Assembly: GCA_045531335.1 (NCBI GenBank)
Contig: JAZSDU010000044.1
Span: 1 to 13,822, forward strand
Source: CAG-452 sp045531335
Lineage (GTDB): Bacteria > Bacillota > Clostridia > TANB77 > CAG-508
DNA length: 13,822 bases
Direction: 5' to 3'
Positions 1 through 5,557 of the stretch are shown here, piece by piece. Each line of letters begins with the position of its first letter. Position 1 is the first letter of the stretch. Made by a program: the position numbers and the translations under genes. The notes under the pieces are model-generated. The model made no database searches. It was not told where the DNA came from and saw only the letters and a program-made list of their open reading frames with translations.

Positions 1-20
1 CCCTCAAATGGCATTTCATT

Positions 21-77
21 TTCAGTGTGGGTTAGGCACTGAAGACAAAGCAAAGAGAGACTCTAGATTCAGAGTCT
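21..77. other. Two small hairpins downstream of spoIVA
   Basis: Positions 21-27 (TTCAGTG) pair with 37-43 (CACTGAA) around a 9-base loop, and 58-64 (AGACTCT) pair with 71-77 (AGAGTCT) around a 6-base loop. The second hairpin lies 10 bases past the spoIVA stop and could be a weak terminator for leftward transcription. However, the bases after it on the minus strand are a broken pyrimidine run (CTCTTTGCTTTG), not a clean U tract. No ORF of useful length is visible in 1-87. Confidence 0.4.
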
Positions 78-87
78 TTCTTTCATT

Positions 88-1567
88 TTATAATATTATA
101 CAAATCAATCCGCCACTGCCTTCATTAATAATTCTTTGTAGTGTTTCTTGAAGTTTTAATTGAGCATCTTCTGGCATTTTAGAAAGTTTATTTTGCAGCC
201 CTTCATTTACAAGTTCGTGTAGATTTTTTCCAAATATATTTGATTCCCAAATTTTAATTGGGTCACTTTCAAATTCTGAAAGTAGGTAGTTTACTAATTC
301 TTCAGATTGTTTTTCAGAGCCAACAATAGGTGCAACTTCGGTTTCGATATCTGCTCTTATCATATGTATAGAAGGAGCTTTTGCTTTTAATTTAACTCCA
401 AATCTAGAGCCCTGTTTTATCATTTCGGGTTCTTCTAAAATTAATTCTTCAATTCCGGGAGTAACAATTCCGTATCCTTTTTGTTTTACTTCATTTAAAG
501 CATAAGAAATTTTATCATATTCTTTTTTTGTATTAGCTAAATTAGACATTGTTGCAAATAGGTCACCTTCGTTTTCAACATTAACACCTGTAACTTCTGT
601 AAGAACTTTATAAAATAAATCTTCTCTTAAAGTAATATTGATATTTACAACACCATTTCCTAAATTGATGTCATCAGCCAAACAATTATCAATAATATCA
701 GAAATTTTTAAATCGTCTAGCGCATTATCAATTTGTTTTAATTCGTTTACATCTTTAAAGGTATTCATAATGTTAGAGTATAGAGTTGTTTTTAGCCAAT
801 GAGTATTATCTAGTGTATCGACCCATCTTGGGAAGTTTATATTAATCTGTTCAATTGGAAATTCATATAAAACTCTACTAAATACTTGATTAATGTCATT
901 AATATCTAAATTAGAACAATCTGCTGGAATAACTGGAGAGCCATACTTTTCTTCTAATTCATCTGCTAAACTTCTTGTATATTCTGAATAAGGCGCGCTA
1001 GAATTTAAAACAATAGCAAAAGGTTTGTTTAATTCTTTTAATTCTCTTACAACTCTTTCTTCTGCTTCTATATAGTCTTCTCTTGGTATTTCAGTTATAC
1101 TTCCATCTGTTGTAACTAATATTCCTATAGTAGAATGCTCTGTAATAACTTTTTTAGTTCCAACTTCTGCTGCAACCTCAAATGGTATCTCATTTTCTGA
1201 CCAAGGTGTTTTTACCATTCTTGGAATATCATTCTCCATATATCCGCAAAGCATTGTTTACTAAATATCCAACACAATCTACTAAACGTGTTTTTAATTT
1301 TAGGTTTTCTCCTACTGTAATTTCCACTGCTTCATTTGGTACAAATTTCGGCTCTGTTGTCATTATTGTTCTACCTGCCGCACTTTGTGGAAGTTCATCT
1401 CTCGCCCTTTCTCTTTTATATGTGTTTTGTATATTAGGTATAACCAGTAAATCCATAAAATTTTTAATAAATGTAGATTTACCAGTTCTAACAGGTCCAA
1501 CAACTCCAACATATATATCTCCATCTGTACGATTAGCAATGTCCTCATATATTTCTAGATTTTCCAT
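88..1567 (-). pseudogene. spoIVA: spoIVA, stage IV sporulation protein A, frameshifted
   Basis: SpoIVA is the mother-cell ATPase that polymerises on the forespore surface and forms the basement layer on which the spore coat assembles. The reading frame is split. The N-terminal part (1567 down to about 1247) carries the Walker A motif GPVRTGKS at residues 24-31, then DELPQSAAG and TTEPKFVPN. The rest is in another frame, from about 1246 down to 88, and includes EHSTIG, YIEAEERV, KQSEELV and the C-terminus INEGSGGLICIIL. Removing one base near 1246 joins 'VDCVGYLVNNAL' to 'GYMENDIPRM' and gives 492 residues, the length of Bacillus subtilis SpoIVA. The start at 1567 has an AGGAGG site about 9 bases upstream. 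Family identity is very secure. The frameshift is either a true lesion, which should block sporulation, or a sequencing/assembly error; it is not in a homopolymer. Confidence 0.95.
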
Positions 1568-1614
1568 ACTAATATTCCCTCCTAATAAAATGTTTGTACA
1601 ATTAAACTTTAATA

Positions 1615-1642
1615 AATGTATATTAGGAAGTTTCGATTATTA
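1615..1642 (-). promoter_or_regulatory. Possible sigma-E promoter of spoIVA
   Basis: On the minus strand, TAATAAT (1636-1642) is followed by a 13-base spacer and TATACATT (1615-1622). This resembles the sigma-E pattern (-35 ATATT-like, -10 CATACAnT), and spoIVA is a sigma-E gene in Bacillus. The match is partial and AT-rich sequence produces look-alikes, so the support comes mainly from gene identity and position. Confidence 0.35.
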
Positions 1643-1662
1643 TTACTATTTTTTAATTTATT

Positions 1663-1700
1663 TTAAAAAAATAACACCCACCCTCTCAATTGAAAGGGTG
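1663..1700 (-). terminator. Rho-independent terminator of the acidic repeat gene
   Basis: Positions 1679-1689 and 1690-1700 form an 11-position stem with one mismatch (CACCCTTTCAA/TTGAGAGGGTG on the minus strand). It is followed in the leftward direction by GGTGTTATTTTTTT. It lies 40 bases past the stop of the gene at 1740-2534 and upstream of the spoIVA promoter. Confidence 0.8.
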
Positions 1701-1739
1701 AGCGTGTGTCCGAGCGCTTATTAAATTTTATTCAACGAG

Positions 1740-2534
1740 TTATTCGCCTTCGGGTTCTGCTTCGCCGTCGTAATCGTCATCGCCAGGCTCTGCTTCACCG
1801 TTTTCATTGCCATCGTCGGGTTCTGCTTCACCGTTATCATTGCCGTCATCAGGTTCTGCTTCACCGTTATCATTGCCATCATCAGGTTCTGCTTCACCTT
1901 TATCATTGCCATCATCAGGTTCTGCTTCACCGTTATCATTGCCATCATCAGGTTCTGCTTCACCGTTTTCATTGCCATCGTCGGGTTCTGCTTCACCTTT
2001 ATCATTGCCATCATCAGGTTCTGCTTCACCGTTATCATTGCCATCATCAGGTTCTACTTCACCGTTATCATTGCCATCATCAGGTTCTACTTCACCGTTA
2101 TCATTGCCATCATCAGGTTCTGCTAAATCTTCAATAGCTGCGAAAATTCCTTCGACTTTGATGTCATAAATATAGTTTCCGTCTATACATTCTGCAACAG
2201 CATTAGCAAAAGGTGTTCCAAGGTCCTTAAGGGCCCTTACAAGGTCCGCGTAATTCTCAAACACATCACATTCTGATACTTCATTGCCTGCAATACGAAT
2301 TGCTACAACAACTTCCATTGGATTTTCAATGGCTTCTCCGTCTTCAAAAAATGGGTCAACGTCAGTCTTAAATTCTGCTCCCCAATCAAAAGCTTTTTTA
2401 AAAAGCTCCGGATTTTCATCAGAGAACTTCTGCCAAGCATCCTTAAATGCTTCTACATTAGAAGCATTGGACAAAATTGCTACAATTCCTGTTGATTTTA
2501 CTTCTTGTGTAAGCGCCAAAAAATTTTCTTTCAT
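1740..2534 (-). CDS. Acidic protein with C-terminal 11-residue tandem repeats, function unknown
   Basis: I do not recognise this 264-residue protein. Residues 1-138 form a compact-looking, mildly acidic domain (start MKENFLALTQEVKSTG) with no signal peptide or membrane segment. Residues 139-264 are ten near-identical copies of EPDDGNDNGEA, with N/K, D/E and A/V variants, then one degenerate copy (EPGDDDYDGEA) and the tail EPEGE. The repeat is extremely rich in Asp and Glu. Its D-D-G-N-D-N-G spacing resembles calcium-binding loops in general, but it matches no named loop closely. The start has an AAAGGAG site 9 bases upstream. The gene is monocistronic, with its own consensus promoter and terminator. 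Coding in this frame is favoured over the two opposite-strand open frames by the ribosome binding site, promoter, terminator and the non-repetitive N-terminal half. Divalent-metal or polycation binding is only an inference from charge. Confidence 0.85.
   Translation of the reverse strand: MKENFLALTQEVKSTGIVAILSNASNVEAFKDAWQKFSDENPELFKKAFDWGAEFKTDVDPFFEDGEAIENPMEVVVAIRIAGNEVSECDVFENYADLVRALKDLGTPFANAVAECIDGNYIYDIKVEGIFAAIEDLAEPDDGNDNGEVEPDDGNDNGEVEPDDGNDNGEAEPDDGNDKGEAEPDDGNENGEAEPDDGNDNGEAEPDDGNDKGEAEPDDGNDNGEAEPDDGNDNGEAEPDDGNENGEAEPGDDDYDGEAEPEGE
1743..2120 (-). repeat. 33-bp in-frame tandem repeat array (about 11 copies)
   Basis: This array encodes residues 139-264 of the acidic protein. 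Copies differ by only a few bases, for example ccgttatcattgcc against ccgttttcattgcc or cctttatcattgcc. The variants recur in a non-random order along the array, which suggests recent expansion by slippage or unequal recombination. The region is visibly richer in G and C than its surroundings. Confidence 0.95.
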
Positions 2535-2629
2535 AATGTTTTACTCCTTTGTTGCTTTATTTTTTAGCAAAAAAAATCAAATTAGTTCATTTTTTAAGCT
2601 CGGACACAAAAATGACTAATTATGTTAAT

Positions 2630-2658
2630 ATTATACTATTTTATTTTCTACTTGTCAA
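2630..2658 (-). promoter_or_regulatory. Consensus sigma-A promoter of the acidic repeat gene
   Basis: On the minus strand, TTGACA (2653-2658), a 17-base spacer and TATAAT (2630-2635) match both consensus hexamers exactly. Transcription should start near 2622, leaving a leader of about 88 bases before the start codon at 2534. This implies strong vegetative expression unless repressed. Confidence 0.85.
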
Positions 2659-2659
2659 C

Positions 2660-2676
2660 TTTCTAATTATTAGAAA
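2660..2676. promoter_or_regulatory. 17-bp palindrome, Fur/PerR-like 7-1-7 operator candidate
   Basis: TTTCTAAT-T-ATTAGAAA is a perfect palindrome lying one base upstream of the -35 hexamer of the acidic repeat gene. Its core TTCTAAT-n-ATTAGAA has the 7-1-7 architecture of Fur-family boxes and matches the PerR box TTATAATnATTATAA at 12 of 14 positions. A second short inverted repeat, ATTGT-TT-ACAAT, lies just beyond it near 2683-2694. Binding by a Fur-family regulator is inferred. Confidence 0.5.
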
Positions 2677-2714
2677 TAGTTACATTGTTTACAATAATTA
2701 AAATTTATATTATT

Positions 2715-2867
2715 TTATTTATTTTCTTTTTTATCTTTCGTCATTTTTGCCATGTTTTTTGCCTGTTCTTTTTGTTTTTCTATTGGAAGCCAATGAAATG
2801 TAGAACATACAAATTCTCCATATTTTGTCATGTCTTCTCTTTTTGAAAATCTTTTATCTCTTTGCAT
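2715..2867 (-). CDS. Small basic hypothetical protein, 50 residues
   Basis: I do not recognise this protein. It starts MQRDKRFSKREDMTKYGEF and ends with the Lys-rich KMTKDKKENK. The centre (FVCSTFHWLPIEKQ) holds one Cys, one His and one Trp. There is no signal peptide or membrane segment. The start at 2867 was chosen because AGAGGTGAT lies just upstream. The same frame stays open to 3071, but that extension lacks a ribosome binding site and translates hairpin-rich AT sequence. No clear terminator lies between this gene and the promoter of the acidic gene downstream, though that gene has its own promoter. Confidence 0.7.
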   Translation of the reverse strand: MQRDKRFSKREDMTKYGEFVCSTFHWLPIEKQKEQAKNMAKMTKDKKENK

Positions 2868-3225
2868 AAAATCACCTCTAAAATAGTATGAGGTTTTTAT
2901 GATTTTTATATTCAAAAATATATATGCGCAAAATATATACCAAAAACTAGAACTTCGAGTACATATTACGAATAATTCGTGTATCTTCATCGATTTAATG
3001 AAAAATTTGCAATTTTTCATTAAAAAATTAAAGCAAAAATAATTAATTTTTGCAAACATGGGGCCGATCACTGAGGCCTTTTTGTTTCAAAAATTAATAT
3101 TTTTGCCTATTTTAATAATTTAATTTATTAATATTTTTAAAGTCAGTCGAATAATGCAATTCAGGACAGTCCCAAAAAGTCTCAGACAAGCTGCTACTTT
3201 TTAGGGACAGTCCCTAGAATTGCCT
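2868..3225. other. Non-coding stretch with stacked hairpins
   Basis: No gene is supported here. It holds a short palindrome ACGAAT-A-ATTCGT (2968-2980) and a 14-bp perfect AT stem with a 3-base loop (2994-3024). An 8-bp stem with a 5-base loop follows (3033-3053). Next comes a plus-strand terminator-like GGGGCC...GGCC + TTTTTG (3060-3083), and finally the GGGAC/GTCCC inverted repeat at 3156-3223. It separates lexA from the 50-residue gene. Confidence 0.7.
3156..3223. repeat. Imperfect inverted repeat with GGGACAGTCCC cores
   Basis: The left arm 3156-3180 and right arm 3196-3223 are near-complementary (GCAATTC / GAATTGC outer ends). Each arm contains its own (G)GGACAGTCCC palindrome. It begins two bases past the lexA stop and may serve as its transcript end, although no U run follows on the minus strand. 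The core recurs at 7716-7728, so this looks like a dispersed palindromic repeat family. Confidence 0.7.
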
Positions 3226-3891
3226 TCATTTGATTTCTATAACTTTCTGAATACTCCGACCCACTACACCAAGTATTTTACAATCTGGTACTATTATTGG
3301 ATCCATTGAGCTATTTTCAGGTTGTAGTCTTATATAGTTACTCTCTTTATAGAAAGTTTTAACTGTTGCTTCATCTTCTATTAATGCAACTACTATTTCT
3401 CCATTTCTTGCTGTATTTTGTCTTTTTACTAATATATAATCTCCATCTAAAATTCCAGCCTCTATCATACTTTCTCCACGTACTGTAAGCATAAAGCTTT
3501 CACTATTTCCTACAAAATCAACCGGAATAGGAAATGTATCTGTAACATTTTCTACTGCAAGTATTGGAGCTCCTGCTGTAATTTTACCTATAACTGGTAC
3601 ATCTACTAATTCTCTTCCATTATATACTGGCTTTGGTGTAGATGCTTGATTATCAGCAAGTCCACCTTTTAACACTTTTAAAGTTCTTCCTTTTTGATCT
3701 TCCTTTTTAATATAGCCTTTTTGTGTTAGTTTTGCTATATAACTATGTACTGTAGCAGTTGAACTTAGGTCCACTGCTTTTCCAATTTCTCTTACTGAAG
3801 GTGGATATCCTTTATCTTTTATTTGTTTTTCTATAAACTTAAGTATTGCTCTTTCTCTTTTATTTAAATCAGTCATTTCACTTTCTTTCAT
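3226..3891 (-). CDS. lexA: LexA repressor, SOS response
   Basis: LexA represses DNA-damage genes and is inactivated by RecA-stimulated self-cleavage. The 221-residue protein has the winged HTH at residues 8-72 (KRERAILKFI, GYPPSVREIGKAV, STATVHSYIAKL). The Ala106-Gly107 cleavage site sits in ITAGAPILA. The S24-type peptidase dyad is Ser141 (RGESM) and Lys178 (ATVKTFY). The start at 3891 is preferred because GGGAG lies 9 bases upstream. A second ATG five codons in would shorten it to MTDLNKRE, which is closer to many homologues. It is transcribed alone from a near-consensus promoter and is divergent from the small gene at 4066. Confidence 0.97.
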   Translation of the reverse strand: MKESEMTDLNKRERAILKFIEKQIKDKGYPPSVREIGKAVDLSSTATVHSYIAKLTQKGYIKKEDQKGRTLKVLKGGLADNQASTPKPVYNGRELVDVPVIGKITAGAPILAVENVTDTFPIPVDFVGNSESFMLTVRGESMIEAGILDGDYILVKRQNTARNGEIVVALIEDEATVKTFYKESNYIRLQPENSSMDPIIVPDCKILGVVGRSIQKVIEIK

Positions 3892-3923
3892 TTCGAATCA
3901 CTCCCGAAAATATATTTGTCATT

Positions 3924-3952
3924 ATATTATCATACAAACAAACAGTTGTCAA
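3924..3952 (-). promoter_or_regulatory. Sigma-A promoter of lexA
   Basis: On the minus strand, TTGACA (3947-3952), a 17-base spacer and TAATAT (3924-3929) form a near-consensus promoter that reads into lexA. Confidence 0.75.
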
Positions 3953-3967
3953 ACAAAAGTTTTGTTT
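3951..3967. promoter_or_regulatory. 17-bp palindrome between divergent promoters
   Basis: AAACAAAA-G-TTTTGTTT is a perfect palindrome lying between the lexA -35 (3947-3952) and the -35 of the divergent small gene (3988-3993). Its position would suit an operator shared by both genes. It does not match the known Bacillus LexA box (CGAAC-n4-GTTCG), so LexA binding is only a guess. Confidence 0.4.
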
Positions 3968-3987
3968 TTTTGTATTTTTTAATTATG

Positions 3988-4016
3988 TTGACTTTTTGTT
4001 TTTATAATGTTAAAAT
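3988..4016 (+). promoter_or_regulatory. Sigma-A promoter of the 63-residue gene
   Basis: TTGACT (3988-3993), a 17-base spacer and TAAAAT (4011-4016) precede the small gene by about 50 bases. A 7-bp hairpin (4024-4042, TTCAAAG/CTTTGAA) lies in the leader before the ribosome binding site. Confidence 0.65.
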
Positions 4017-4065
4017 ACATACATTCAAAGTTTAGCTTTGAAAATACTCGACTAGGAGAATTCAT

Positions 4066-4257
4066 ATGTCACTTAGAGAAATTTTACGGAATTTTGGATT
4101 AAAAGCTATTAGTATCTATTCATATAATGAATATTTACACATCTTTTTTACTGATCCCAATGTTAGGGATAGCTCAGTTGCAGAGTGTGTTGGAATTCCT
4201 ATTTATATAAATGGAAACAAATATAACTTTTTACCTGGTCAAAAAAATCCCCCCTAA
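4066..4257 (+). CDS. Small hypothetical protein divergent from lexA, 63 residues
   Basis: I do not recognise this protein. It starts MSLREILRNFGLKAISIYS and ends NKYNFLPGQKNPP. There is no signal peptide or membrane helix; composition is that of a small soluble domain with alternating hydrophobic residues. Support comes from an AGGAG site 7 bases upstream of the ATG, a promoter with 17-base spacing, and a terminator at its end. The stop codon (4255-4257) lies at the top of the terminator stem and in its loop. In Bacillus the gene divergent from lexA is the SOS cell-division inhibitor yneA, but this protein has neither the LysM domain nor the membrane anchor of YneA. A role in the SOS response is a guess from position. 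Confidence 0.65.
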   Translation: MSLREILRNFGLKAISIYSYNEYLHIFFTDPNVRDSSVAECVGIPIYINGNKYNFLPGQKNPP

Positions 4258-4274
4258 ATAGGGGGGATTTTTTT
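4241..4274. terminator. Bidirectional terminator between the 63-residue gene and obg
   Basis: Positions 4241-4255 pair perfectly with 4260-4274 (A7-T-C6-T against A-G6-A-T7) around an AAAT loop. With seven A on one side and seven T on the other, it can end transcription from both sides. Confidence 0.95.
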
Positions 4275-5547
4275 AGTCATACCATTCCATTTCCCAGTCT
4301 ATAAATTTTACAGTGTCTCCTTCTTTTACTCCCATTGCTTTAAGCCTATCTTCTACACCTAAAAATCTTATACTCTTTTGGAAATAATATAAAGATTCAT
4401 TATCTTCTAAATTTGCTCTGCTCATTATTTTTTGAATTGCAGGTCCATCTACTATATACATTCCATCTTCTTTTCTTACATCAAAGCCTTCAGCTTCTTC
4501 TTTTAATGTATACACTTTCTTTTCTTCTGCTTCTTCTAACTCTTCTTTTGGAAGTGTTTTTAGTATTTTTGATACATATGCAAATAATTCTTTTAAACCT
4601 TCTCCTGTTACAGCAGATATTTTAAATATTTCTATGTTGTTTTGTTTTGCTAATTTTTCTAATTCTTTATACAATTTTTCATCTTGTATAACATCTGCTT
4701 TATTTGCAACAATTATTTGTTTTCTTTCACTTAGTTTTTCACTATATTTTTTTAATTCTGTGTTTATAGTTTTAAAATCTTCTACAGGATTTCTTCCTTC
4801 TGAAGCTGATGCATCTATAACGTGAAGTAATAGTCTTGTTCTTTCTATATGTCTTAAAAATCTAAGTCCTAAACCTATTCCTTCACTTGCACCTTCTATT
4901 ATTCCTGGTATATCTGCAATTACAAAGCTATCTCCAAATTCTGTTTTTACAACTCCTAAATTTGGCTCTAATGTTGTGAAATGATATTCTGCAATTTTAG
5001 GTCTTGCAGATGTAACTCTTGATAAAATTGTAGATTTACCAACACTCGGAAATCCTATTAATCCTACGTCTGCCAAAAGTTTCAATTCAAGTATTACTTC
5101 TTTTTCTAATCCCTTTTCACCATCTTGGGCAAACCTTGGAGCTTGTCTTGTAGATGTAGCGAAGTGACAATTACCCTTTCCACCTCTTCCACCAGGAAGG
5201 ATTAATTCTGTTTGTCCTTCTTTTGATAAATCTGCAATTAGTTTTCCTGTTTCTACATCTCTTACAACTGTACCTCTTGGAACTTTTACATATAAGTCTT
5301 CCCCTGATTTACCATAGCATCTGCTTCCACTACCATTTTGCCCATTTTCTGCTTTATATTTTTTATTATATCTAAAATTAATTAATGTATTTGAATCCGG
5401 ATCTACAACGAAATATATGTCTCCACCTTTTCCACCGTCTCCCCCATCTGGTCCACCTGAAGCTACATATTTTTCTCTTCTAAAGCTAACTGCTCCGTTT
5501 CCTCCATCTCCAGATTTAATTATAATTTTTGTATAATCTACAAACAT
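4273..5547 (-). CDS. obg: Obg GTPase (ObgE/CgtA)
   Basis: Obg is an essential GTPase that acts in large-subunit ribosome assembly and stress/sporulation control. The 424-residue protein has the full family layout. The glycine-rich Obg fold is at about 1-158 (GDGGNGAVSFRREKYV, GGPDGGDGGKGG). The G domain has G1 GFPSVGKS at 165-172, TT at 191-192, G3 DIPG at 212-215, G4 NKAD at 282-285 and G5 SA at 311-312. The C-terminal OCT domain runs from about 345 to 424. The start at 5547 is chosen over an upstream ATG because AAGGAG lies 6 bases before it. That site overlaps the trpS stop, so translation is probably coupled to trpS. Obg is usually next to rpmA; here trpS intervenes. Confidence 0.97.
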   Translation of the reverse strand: MFVDYTKIIIKSGDGGNGAVSFRREKYVASGGPDGGDGGKGGDIYFVVDPDSNTLINFRYNKKYKAENGQNGSGSRCYGKSGEDLYVKVPRGTVVRDVETGKLIADLSKEGQTELILPGGRGGKGNCHFATSTRQAPRFAQDGEKGLEKEVILELKLLADVGLIGFPSVGKSTILSRVTSARPKIAEYHFTTLEPNLGVVKTEFGDSFVIADIPGIIEGASEGIGLGLRFLRHIERTRLLLHVIDASASEGRNPVEDFKTINTELKKYSEKLSERKQIIVANKADVIQDEKLYKELEKLAKQNNIEIFKISAVTGEGLKELFAYVSKILKTLPKEELEEAEEKKVYTLKEEAEGFDVRKEDGMYIVDGPAIQKIMSRANLEDNESLYYFQKSIRFLGVEDRLKAMGVKEGDTVKFIDWEMEWYD

Positions 5548-5557
5548 GTCTTTCTCC

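Noticed and set aside
1182..1724. 180-residue plus-strand ORF opposite spoIVA
   Set aside because: It is antisense to a clearly identified gene, has no ribosome binding site, and shows no recognisable protein features.
1743..2120. CRISPR-like array
   Set aside because: Units are directly adjacent 33-bp in-frame repeats with no unique spacers, and no cas genes are present.
1706..2169. Long open frames on the plus strand and another minus frame across the repeat array
   Set aside because: A 33-bp repeat with no stop in any frame keeps several frames open. Only the 1740-2534 minus frame has a ribosome binding site, promoter, terminator and a non-repetitive N-terminal domain.
2868..3071. Longer version of the 50-residue gene starting at 3071
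   Set aside because: The extension lacks a ribosome binding site and is translated from hairpin-rich AT sequence; the ATG at 2867 has a strong site.
4161..4257. tRNA-like start (gggatagctcagttgcagag) inside the 63-residue gene
   Set aside because: It resembles a D arm, but no anticodon stem-loop or T arm of correct geometry follows, and the acceptor 3' strand would have to be borrowed from the terminator stem at an impossible spacing.
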